From positions 2,082,015-2,146,014 of the forward strand of contig OW028582.1 of NCBI GenBank assembly GCA_932294295.1: a DNA stretch of 64,000 nucleotides, read 5' to 3'. This document shows positions 23,721 to 34,107 of the stretch, one piece after another. Both the position numbers and the translations under genes were made by a program. The notes below the pieces were generated by a model. The model worked only from the letters and a program-made list of their open reading frames with translations, made no database searches and was not told the origin of the DNA. This DNA is from Alitta virens (lineage: Eukaryota; Annelida; Polychaeta; Phyllodocida; Nereididae). The stretch's first letter is position 1. Each line of letters starts with the position of its first letter.

Positions 23721-24404
23721 CTATCAATATACTCTATTTACAGCGTATGAGAGGCCAGGAGGAACACTCTAAGACACATTAATAGCATCGCTATTGAGTG
23801 CCCTTCTGGGTTTCCGAGCGATCCAAGCAAATCTTTATTAGTGAATGACAATGGCATATTTTTTTTTACATTACGTAAGTGAAGATGTTGGGAAGGACGT
23901 CCCTAAGATTGTTTATAGAAATCAAGCATGTTTGTGAGAAGGAGATCACTGAGCCCATGTTATCGTTTTGAGGACATTCACATGCTGTACTATGACTATG
24001 GAGGTATTATGCTATGACTGAGCATTTTTAGGCGGCCATTTATGGCTAGTCAGTAGATCAGATTCAAATATATGAGCGCACGATTTTGAGGTTGATATTA
24101 CAGTGTATGAGAAAACTGTTGTCCAAATACTTTAGTGAAGCTACATTCTGGTGAATTTTGTGTCCAATTACTTTCATCGAGCACTGTAGTAGTTAGTAGT
24201 AGTAGTAGTAGTAATTTATTTTTGTCTCGCTTTGTTGTATTCATTAATGAAAGCACAACTAAAAGGCAGAAATTAAAAAACTTAAAAATATGTATATACT
24301 CTACTTATGTATCATTTCTCCTTCCCCTACGGGCATCATCTGCTAGTGATCTTTTAATTTTGTCGTAGACGAGTGATTTTGCTGAGCTAATAGTTATATC
24401 CCGA

Positions 24405-24632
24405 ATAGGAGGGAGTTAACTAACATTTTTGTTGGTTGAATATATCCCGACGCCGAAATAACTTATACTCCATTAGGCATATTTACTAATTTGTTTGATT
24501 GTTTTGTTTTTATTGCCTTCATCACGCAAGACAAGTTCAGTTTGCACTCAGGAGGGAGTTAACTAACATTTTCATTGGTTATATCCCTCTCAGAACAATA
24601 GGAAAACAGTCTTAAGTGGAGTATTTATAACT
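24405..24632 (+). mobile_element. Solo copy of the 165-bp repeat with the same 3' end as the array at 18.4-19.4 kb
   Basis: Contains ATACTCCATTAGGCATATTT, TTTGCACTCAGGAGGGAGTT and the array terminus GGTTATATCCC... AGGAAAACAGTCTTAAGTGG. One core unit is bounded by the same end, so the family moves as a unit with variable core copy number. Confidence 0.75.
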
Positions 24633-24734
24633 TTGTGTTATCTGATTTAATGCTGTATTTTCTTGAGACGAGACTTGATTTTACTAATAATTATATAAAA
24701 AATTTATTATATTCTACGTTCTAATTCATCAAGG

Positions 24735-24830
24735 TTTTAATGTCCTTTATTCTATTCTACTCTGTTCTACACAGCGACCTCTTATTCTATTCTCTTCTAT
24801 TCTATTTTATTCTATTCTATTCTATTCTGC
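24735..24830. repeat. (TTCTA)n repeat
   Basis: Imperfect TTCTA/TTCTATTCTA pentamers directly before the SINE-A head. Confidence 0.85.
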
Positions 24831-25070
24831 AGTAGCTGGGTAGTCTAGTGGTAAGACGCTCGCCTGCTCCTCTGAAGGACTCGGGTTGAAACCCTGGTTC
24901 AATCCCGGGCTCGGGCACCCTTCATGAGCAACATCCCAGCTGGTTGTCTTTGAATTGGCGGTCCCTTGTACTCGGTGTCTATGCTGAGGCAAGTAAAAGG
25001 TCCCACCCATGGGGTAAATGTGTGACATGAGTGGACTCCTCCCTCTCTCTATCTATCTATTTATCTATCC

Positions 25071-25101
<31 letters not shown>

Positions 25102-25270
25102 CACCTATCCAGTTTAATTGGTGGTCCCTTGTACTCAGTGTCTATGCTTTGGCAAGTAAAAGACTCCACCCATGGGGTGTATGTGTAACATGGGTGGACT
25201 CCTCCACTCTCTCACCTCATCAATCAACCCTCGATAGTGGCAAGCACTGGCCTTAGAGGGCTGCACTATC
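24831..25270 (+). mobile_element. SINE-A dimer: full unit plus core-tail unit
   Basis: Head GTAGTCTAGTGGTAAGACGC and B-box-like GGTTCAATCCC, a core lacking the Nin-DC block, then TATC repeats (25041-25100). A second core joined as CTATCCAGTTTAATTGGTGG runs to CAAGCACTGGCC and a short tail. Confidence 0.85.
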
Positions 25271-25627
25271 TATCTATTCTATTCAAATTGCTTCTGGATT
25301 GCCAGACTCTAGATCTGTACTATTGAATTACCTGAATATGCGTGTACAGTAATTAAGTGATATATAACTACATGTGGTGACTATTTCATATATCAATATT
25401 ACATGATATTTTCAATTAATATACATGGCGGATAATGAAATAATGTTGATAGCAAATTGCATTCCTCACTCATGTTTGTAAACACAGTTCCCGATACACG
25501 TTGTTTTGTTTGCATGCTCACAGCATAGGCAACATCGTTTGCTGTTTTTTCATGATTGCAAGCCAATCCTAAAATGTAAGATACACTAGTTAAGATACAC
25601 GAACAGATTTCTCCGCAATGTAGATAA

Positions 25628-25876
25628 TAAGGCGACGGTTTTTTTATCTTTCGTTTCTCGACACCGCCAGCCAAACTTTTGCCATGCCGCTCAATTAATA
25701 AATCAACAATTGTCCGGGCAAATATGTGTATTGCATCTCAAAGTATCACATCACCTGTGTTAATTTATGAGATAAAAACACTTTCTGGGGATTTCTTTTA
25801 TTTTCCGACCGACCGTCTCAGGAAAAACGGTCCGAGAAAATTCTGAGAAAGACAAGATCAAAAAACCATGGCTTAG
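25628..25876 (-). mobile_element. MITE family M2, reverse copy
   Basis: AGGCGACGGTTTTTTTATCT at the left and AAGATCAAAAAACCATGGCT at the right, with the shared interior CAATTGTCCGGGCAAATATG and TCGACACCGCCAGCCAAACT. The minus frame 25399-25674 ends in this element. Confidence 0.8.
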
Positions 25877-25879
25877 TGA

Positions 25880-28060
25880 TACAGAAATATTTGTTAAATT
25901 TGTTATTTAACAAATATAGAAAACTGTGAATTATATTGAGAGAGAGAGAGAGATATGTTTATTCCAATCATGAATATTTTTTGACAATAAATGTATTAAA
26001 TACTATTTATAAATCAAAATACATTTTTTAATATGGTGTTGGAGACAGACCATAAATTTACTTCCTCTAAAATATAATTATTTCCCAAGTTTAATATCTG
26101 TAATATACAAAAGGCTGTGTAATTTTCATTCCTTTTATGACAAAAACATAAATATATTAAGATATTTAACGGCTGATGTCTTTATCAGTTTAATACGGTA
26201 GTCAATTGACTGTATGTTGTGGGAAGGGTTTTCACACAAGGTCTTGTTTGTTGCATAATAAGTCTTACCTAGGGGCTTACCTATTCCCAAGGTCTTACCT
26301 AAGGGGGATATTAGTAGCAGGAGATGCTGCTGCTGCTGCTGTTATTACCATGGCGACCTTCACCTTGTCCTAGTAACCCTTAGCAACAAGGGAATGTCAG
26401 AATTATGGAACATGCTGTTTGCATTACATGTTGAGATAGGATCTTGACATGTTGCCCTGACATGTTATGTAACTTATTACATGCTCATCATGGGGGTTAT
26501 CATAATATATGGTTGTTACATGTTTTAGGCTTGTAAAGGGGTAAACAAAAAAGTGTGAATAGGATATATGTAAATAAGATTATGTAATATTTATCTCTTA
26601 TCAATTTTAAGTTCGTCGATTTCATTTTATGTAATGGGGTGCTAAATCTATAATAATAATAATATTGTTTATTGTCATAATTATTATTATTTAAATTTTG
26701 TTGATAATATTGTACATATGTAATTTTCCTTCTCGAAGGAATATAGACGTTGCTGTGAAGTTAAGATTAAAATTAAAAAATTCAAGAATAAAAAGAAAAT
26801 ATTAAATTGAATAAGTGCTGGCCTTTAGAGAATAGCTCCCCCCCCCCCCCCCATGTAATAATTATTTATTAATTGTTGTATTTCAATCATTTGTACAATT
26901 TTGTACATGTGTAAAAATAATATGATTATCATATTTTTGATTATCTAATTTATTTTATCGAAGTACAATTGTATTTAGTATTTGTACGAGGGTAGCGATT
27001 TCTTTAGCACTTTTTTCCTTATTTTTTTTTTATCGAATTATCAGAAGTAGGGTGACAAAACAAATGGACATTATTTTGATATTAATGCTACTCTAGTCGT
27101 TAAATTTTTTTATCAAAAATTGTGTTTTTGTTTTGTTATTTGTAATTTTTTTTTTTGGTCTAATTTATCAGTTTAGGGTGACAAAACAATGGACATTATT
27201 TTGAACGCTACTTCAGTAGTTCGATTTTTTTTATCAAGGTTTTAGTTTTTGGTTGGTGTTTAATTTTCTTCTTAGGTGAATTTATCACGATTCTTCAGAG
27301 ACTATTTAAGTGCATGTCAAGTAAAATTACCCAAAACGGATGGCAAAACATTGACATAAACCATGGACTCGAAGCAAAATACAGGGCGAAAAAGAAAGAA
27401 ATGAAATGGAAAGAAAATTGTGACTTGTGATGAGTTAAGTCGAGACGCTCTGTTGGTTTTTTCTTGAATATAAAATTTGTAACTTCACATACACAAGAAT
27501 AGACCAGTTAAAACTGCTTCGAAAGTGAAGAAAACAGCTTTTTAAAAAGTTGAAAAACAACATTTAAAAGCATTTTAATGTTCTGGAGCTTTTGTCAGTA
27601 TTGCGAGTAGCAATACTCGAAATAAAACATATTTGAACAGTGTTTAAACTGGAAAAGTCAATGGATTGAACGATATCAACTTGTGGACTATTTGTATAAT
27701 GTATAAAGTGCCTAGATTGGATTATTAAGATACCGTATTTGGTCGATTAATCGATATCGAAGGATAATTATAAGCAAAAGGTTTGCTTTATTTAGAGGTC
27801 AAAGGTACAGTAACCTTGAAAAATTTTATTGAAATGTTAATTTGATTATTTTAATTTTGAGTAGACGCTAATATTTTAATGTTGGTTACAGATATTTTTT
27901 TAATATTAAGCGCTCCGAGTTGTAATCGAATTAATAAGGTACGGAGGAACAGATGGTAGCTTGTGAGCATCATGGATTTTTTAATACAGAGTAATAATGC
28001 GTACTTCGCATTTAAATTTATAAATAAAAAGACTTGGAATAAATTAGTCATGCCTTGATG
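25880..28060. other. Intergenic with simple repeats
   Basis: Holds (GA)n near 25941, (CTG)5 near 26325, poly-C at about 26831-26852 and otherwise AT-rich sequence. Two similar stretches at about 27051 and 27179 (GGGTGACAAAACAAATGGAC and a near copy, both followed by ATTATTTTGA) look like a 125-bp duplication. No exon seen. Confidence 0.5.
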
Positions 28061-28065
28061 ATGCT

Positions 28066-28216
28066 ACATGGCCAAATATGCCACGTGCGTTTTCCATGAG
28101 AAGGATAAACGCATGGAAAACGCATGCTTTTTGCCTAATTATGATGTAGCGAAAGCCATGCTTTTTCCATACATAAAAAAACGCATGGAAAAGGCACGTG
28201 GCACATTTGGCCTTGT
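28066..28216. mobile_element. Short hairpin element of about 150 bp
   Basis: Arms 28069-28099 and 28183-28214 are inverted repeats (GGCCAAATATGCCACGTGCG against the reverse of GGCACGTGGCACATTTGGCC). The loop repeats GCATGGAAAACGCATGC-type palindromes. The 72-codon frame at 28068 is the hairpin translated. Confidence 0.65.
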
Positions 28217-28370
28217 GTACAGTGTATGTATGAGTCTATTTAGGTGCCCTAATATCCTTGTGGGCCATGCCCAGTTCAAATCCTAGCTGGAACACTGCTG
28301 TATGACATGAATCTAAATCAACAGTCATTTCTGTGCGAATATAATTTATAATAGAAAAATAAACATACTC

Positions 28371-28860
28371 TCTGCGGATCTAGTGGTTAAGTCATTGGGC
28401 TTGTATACGCGAATGGTCGTGGGTTCAATCCCAGCCTCGGCATGGAGGAAACGAGCAGATCCTCCTTGAACCACTGCTTCACTCCACTCAAGTACAAATG
28501 GATACTTGGCTATAGGCAGCGATGGCAACTGTAAGTGCTTATCCCCTGCACGTAATTCTGTATGACAGGCTGTATACTCCCCCAGGGAGTTGAGAAAGGC
28601 TCAAGCTTGAACAGGTCTGCCAAGGGTGTAATTGTACAGTCGGTTGAGACTGCTTGGATTTTACATTACTTAAACCACTGCTTCACTCCACTCAAGTACA
28701 AATGGGTACTTGGCTATAGGCAGTGGTGGTAATTGTAGAGTGCACTGACCAATACTGCCCAGGAAGTTGAGAAAGACTTGTGCTTGAACAGGCCTGCCAT
28801 GTAAATTGTGATGTCGGCAGAGCACGATATACATCAAGACGGCAGACAGAAAACCCACAC
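28371..28860 (+). mobile_element. SINE-C, tRNA-headed, with second partial unit
   Basis: Head with A-box-like GGATCTAGTGGTTAAGTCAT and B-box GTGGGTTCAATCCC, then a body AACCACTGCTTCACTCCACT. That body block recurs at about 28674, so the copy is a partial dimer. It ends near a GACGGCAGACAGAAAACCC block. The two minus frames at 28346 and 28670 share sequence for this reason. Confidence 0.75.
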
Positions 28861-28869
28861 ATATTTACA

Positions 28870-29500
28870 TTTAAATGTTTGTGATGAGATCATAGTATTT
28901 GTACTTGGCATACATACATGACTTCAGCTAGAACTTTGCATTTTGTATTAAAAATTCTGTCTGCCTATTTTCTCAGTTTTACATTTTTCGATAAAATAAA
29001 TATAATATATAGTTCAATATATGCAGGTGGCCATGGAAACCACAAAAGCCAGTCTCTTTGTTCCGTTTTGAAATATAAATATTTATTAATGCAGCAACTG
29101 AATGAATTAGCTTTTTTTTTTAACAAAATTAGTCAATGTTATGCCGTTACGTTTACAGATCAATTTGTCGATAACTTTTATTAGATATGGTAAGATTATT
29201 AAATTTTTTCCTTAGTCATGATAATCGATACACCGTTAACATGTTATTTTTCAGGAAGCATTTCATATAAAATTAGATTACTGATAATAAAGATGAAAAA
29301 TACCAAAAGGTTGGCATCTAAGAGTGGAGTCAGTTATCGATCAATGTCTTTCTTTCTTAGTATGAAGCAATTTGAACATTACTGATATTAATAGTGTCCC
29401 AGGGCTCCTGAGGTTATCAGTCGCGGAGATAGTTTTGATGATTCGCCCACATGTCGAATGATGGTCCGAGTCAATAAGCTATTCAGGTGTTTCGCTGGCC
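28870..29500. other. Intergenic, no gene seen
   Basis: AT-rich; the 88-codon frame at 28918-29184 is Phe/Ile-rich with no family features. Confidence 0.45.
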
Positions 29501-29518
29501 ATGAAGAGTATGTGCAAT

Positions 29519-29795
29519 GTACAGTAGAGCTCATTTATGGAATAAAATGGGGAAAAATAACTTGTGATTCTTATATATTATCTATTATATTATTATATAA
29601 ACGTCAGTTGTACCCGGTGAGTTTTAAGTTTTAAGTTAAATTAAATTCTAATTTGTGTACAGTAAAGCTCATTTATGGAATAAAATGGGGAAAAATAACT
29701 TAATGATGTGATTCTAATAGATTATCTATTATATAAACGTCGGTTGTACCCAGTGAGTTTTAAGTTTAAGTTAAATTAAATTCTAATTTATTTAT
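29519..29795. repeat. Two tandem units of about 135 bp
   Basis: ACAGTAGAGCTCATTTATGG and ACAGTAAAGCTCATTTATGG start the two units; both continue with TAAAATGGGGAAAAATAACT, ACGTC(A/G)GTTGTACCC and TTAAATTAAATTCTAATTT. Confidence 0.9.
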
Positions 29796-29799
29796 TGTA

Positions 29800-30700
29800 T
29801 ACACTGTTGTAAGGGAGAGGTCCTTTGTCAGCGACGGCATGGATGTCGTAGAAGGGCCCTCCTGATCTTGTATATTTTTATATACTTTGTCAAATAAATT
29901 TGTTCCGAGTTCTGTATATGTCAAAACTATCAGCTCGGAATGAAAGCGAAATCATAACAAAATATTGGGAGCTATGATCCGGAATTACTTGTTATTTATT
30001 ACTATACTTATCATGCTAATTAATGTGCCTGTTCAAACAGGAATTGGTGAATATTACTAAAATTAGGATTCATTCCGACTTCTACGATATAAATATCTAG
30101 AGTTCCGTCATTTGAAAGTTGTCGTAAGTTCAATTCTAATGCATTTCGACATATCGGAGTTTGACCAATGACCATGATTCAATTGGTATTGATAAAATTC
30201 AATGCCACTTTTAAGCCCAATTCATTAGGGGGAAAGTTCACTAACATCAAGATCAATTTTAGGCTGGATCCAGGTTCTGTTTAAATGTATTTAACAATGT
30301 TGAATGAATGTTAATCTGTGTATTGACCTTTGACGGGTGAAAGACATGTCGAACTGTTGTATTAAGTGGACATTATGACCCAGACTATGGACTAAATGTC
30401 AATATTCGTATAGCACGAGTTTAAATGTATATTTAATCTTGTTTGTTCTGTGTCGTGCATATCTGTTCAACACCTGTGTACAGGGTCTTATTTATAACCG
30501 ATATATATATTCAGGTTTGATATATTATGTACATTTCGCAGGCTGACTTCATGCAGTCATTTTGATTATGACATGTGCCTAGATGTATGTATGCACGAAC
30601 GCTGAATATTAAGCTAATTCGAGCTCGATAGGAGTTTTGTGGTTTTGTAATGCAAATGTGGTGCGATTTTATCGTTCGTTATACTTATTTATTCGTTTTT
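29800..30700. other. Probable 5' intron or promoter-proximal sequence of EEPD1
   Basis: No coding exon seen. It ends in a pyrimidine tract and TTTATTTTGCAG at 30698-30709, a good splice acceptor, so a non-coding first exon of EEPD1 should lie further upstream. Confidence 0.45.
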
Positions 30701-30716
30701 ATTTTGCAGGTGAACC

Positions 30717-30761
30717 ATGATGAAGAAGCCAAAAAAGTTTCAGCCTTTTCTCCAGGGATAA
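30717..30761 (+). other. Upstream ORF (14 codons) in the EEPD1 leader
   Basis: After the acceptor at 30709 the leader begins with CCATGATGAAGAAGCC, giving a 14-residue uORF (MMKKPKKFQPFLQG) that stops before the main start at 30911. A two-codon ATG-GAT-TAG follows near 30810. Such uORFs can lower translation of the main frame; this is inferred from position only. Confidence 0.5.
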
Positions 30762-30910
30762 GGAACTCGCGAAACTTCATTCGGAATAATTAAACTTAGT
30801 CATTAGAACATGGATTAGTCTAGTGCATATCCGCACAGTTTTTTGTGTGACTTTTCGAAGCAATATTTAAGTTATATCAGACAGGATTTCTGAAGTATAT
30901 AACCATCGAG

Positions 30911-33900
30911 ATGGGAGGTGTTAATAGTTGCTGTATTCCGCGGTACCAGAACCCCAATAAGTGCCGGGAGAACCACAGCAGCACCCCGAAGGTCAAGGGT
31001 CACCGACGCAATTTAAGCGCCGCTTTCAACTTAGCCGACATGGAGAATGAACCGATCGTTGAGTTGTTAAACGTCAATGTAGCCACGGAAGAGGAGTTGT
31101 TGACCCTCCCTGGGATTAATCGACAGACTGCGATTAATATTGTCGAATATCGTCGACAGATTGGCGGGTTTAAGAAAGTGGAGGACCTGGCGCTCGTCTC
31201 GGGGGTCGGAGCTACGAAACTGAGCATCATTCGGGGAGAGATCTCGGTCGGACGCAAGAAGTCGTCTCAAAGCAGCTCGCAAAGTAGCAGTCTCAAAGAC
31301 TTGAGTCTGCAGGACACGTCTAGTCGATCCTCAGCGAAAAGTCATAAGGTGACCTTGACCTTTCCCAAGGTCAACATCAACTCCTCTAACGTCTTCCAGC
31401 TCATGAAGGTCAAAGGAGTTAGCCAGCAATTAGCCGAGAGCATCGTGGCGTACAGGGACAAAAAGGGACCGTTTACAAGCGTAGATGATTTAGCTAAGGC
31501 TAAAGGAATAAGCCACGCGATGCTCAGCGCACTCCGTCCTCACTTTGTTCTCACAGATGATGCAGCTCAAGCGGGTGTCGTGCACAACGCCACAACTCAA
31601 CCGTCACTTCCTTCCTACCTATCATCTCACCATCGTAATCACTCGTATACCAACGGCATCGTTCCTTGCGTAGGAGACAGCCCCGTTGTCCTTCCTCACC
31701 AGTTAGGGTCCCAAGATGACCTCTTGAACATTTACGGACCCATCTCTCGAAAGTCTATGAGACGGAAAAAGAACCCAATAAAATTGCAGAAAGACAATCG
31801 CCCCGTTTTAAGAGTCGCGTCGTGGAATTTACAAGGGTTTAGTTCGGAAAAAGCGGATAATCCAGGAGTTAAAGAAGTCGTGTGTATGTCCATCTTAGAA
31901 AATGGGTAAGTGAAATGTGACCAATTAAGTGAAAATGATCAATTTAGTGAAATATGATCAATTAAGTGGAAATATGATCAATTAAGTGAAATATGATTAA
32001 TTAAGTTGAAATATGATCAATTAAGTGAAATGTGATCAATTAAGTGAAATGTGATCAATTATCCTTCCCATATATGAATCAGCAATGCATTGTATCACCG
32101 TATGTAGCCTTATCATCTCATCATTTCATCTGCCTGTGCAACTGGTCTTTCTCAACATCTTAGGAAGATTCAAATTTGTATGACAAAAATATGTGTGTTA
32201 ACAGTGATCAATGTTTTACAATACCATACAACACAATGCATTTAAGTTTATTCACAAAATTTACTTTATACCTACGAATACTATGCAATTTCAAGTTTAG
32301 GATATCGGAATGTGAGCTTTATGCAATAATGTTAATGTATATGTATACTGTTTGTATAGTTCTAAATGAGTAGACTCCCAAAGCCCATGGGACTATTTTG
32401 GAAACTACCTTAAAATAGTTTGGAGAGTTAACCACACATCCAACCATGATTATCATTTTATGGTCGTAAATTTGTCGGACTGACAAACAGTAGCGCTCGA
32501 CGAAGAGATTTAAGTTATGCTTGTGAACATTACTGTGTGATATATTCACCGATATATTTAAGTCCAATTTTATTTTTATGTGAAGTCTAAATTTTAATTC
32601 TCTTCTATGTGCAGCGCATCTGAAGATTTATAAAATAAATAATTTACAAAATAATTGTGATGGTGAACTCGGTAAGATGTACAAGTTTAGCTTCTGCATG
32701 GACATTTTCAAGTGTTTATATCATCAGTGAAATCAATCTGAAGTGTGATATCATAACGATAAATGATCCTGTTGATTTGCACAATGATCAGGATAACATT
32801 TACAGACAAGTATAAGTCATTTATGACAGTGCGGTGGACTCTAAATTTAACAGAACGCGGAGGAGACACTGTTAGTTTTGACCCGCACTTATAACTCGCA
32901 CTTATAACTCGTTTGTCATCCAGCCGACATCGGTGATCATGTGTGATGTGGATGATAGTTTCATCGAGGTCAAACTTTTTCAATTTATGACCGGCTTCCA
33001 GTGGCAGATGCCATGATGAAATAAGACTCCAGGCCCGTAGCCATGGGGGGATCGAGGGGGTCGTTTGACCCACCCAACTTCCAGCAGCTGGGTGGTCTAG
33101 TGGTAAGACGTTCGCCTGCTCCTCTGAAGGACTCGGATTCAATCCTAGGCACCCTTCATGAGCTACATCCCAGCAGCTGGATGTCGTTCGGATGTAACAT
33201 TAAATTGGTGGTCCCTTGTACTCGGTGTCTATGCTGAGGCAAGTAAAAGATCCCACCCATGGGGTAAATGTGTAACATGGGTGGACTCCTCCTCTCTCTC
33301 ACCTCATCAATCAACCCTGATAGCGGCAAGAACTTGCCTTAGAGGGCTGCACTTCCCATATCTATCTATCTATCTATCTATCTATCCAGTTAAATTGGTG
33401 GTCCTTTGTACTGGGTGTCTATGCTGAGGCAAGTAAAAGAACCCACCCATGGGGTAAATGCGTAACATGGGTGGACTCCTCCTCTCTCTCACCTCATCAA
33501 TCAACCCTGATAGCGGCAAGAACTTGCCTTAGAGGGCTGAACTTCCCATATCTATCTATCTATCTATCTATCGTAAAATATGATCCATGTCCACACATTG
33601 GTCCATTTCAGGGAATGCGCTTCTTTTTTGAATTTTACGACAAAGACCCACCAAACGAAAGCAGCTGGCTACAGGCCTAGTCTCATATGTCTAGACATTG
33701 TATTGTTAAGAATTATCGATTGATTTAATCTAAAGGTATATGAATTTTAACAGCACCACAGAACTGGTCTTCACCGTCATTTATTATCATGATTATCCAT
33801 GTTATATATATGCAATCAATAATTTGTTGAAGTTTTTTTTTTCCACCGTATTTTACAATTCAGACCATCTGTTGTTGGTTGGAAATGATGAGTCATTTGG

Positions 33901-34031
33901 GAATTTTTTAACTTTTGTATTTAATGTAATTTCTGTGTTTTTCCTCTTTTTCAGATTCAGCATCATTGCCGTTCAGGATCTCCAAGACAAGGATGCATTA
34001 CAAAAGGTGAGACAGACAGACAGTTAGCAAT

Positions 34032-34107
<76 letters not shown>

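Noticed and set aside
28371..28443. Possible tRNA gene
   Set aside because: It is the head of SINE-C, which has a body and a second copy.
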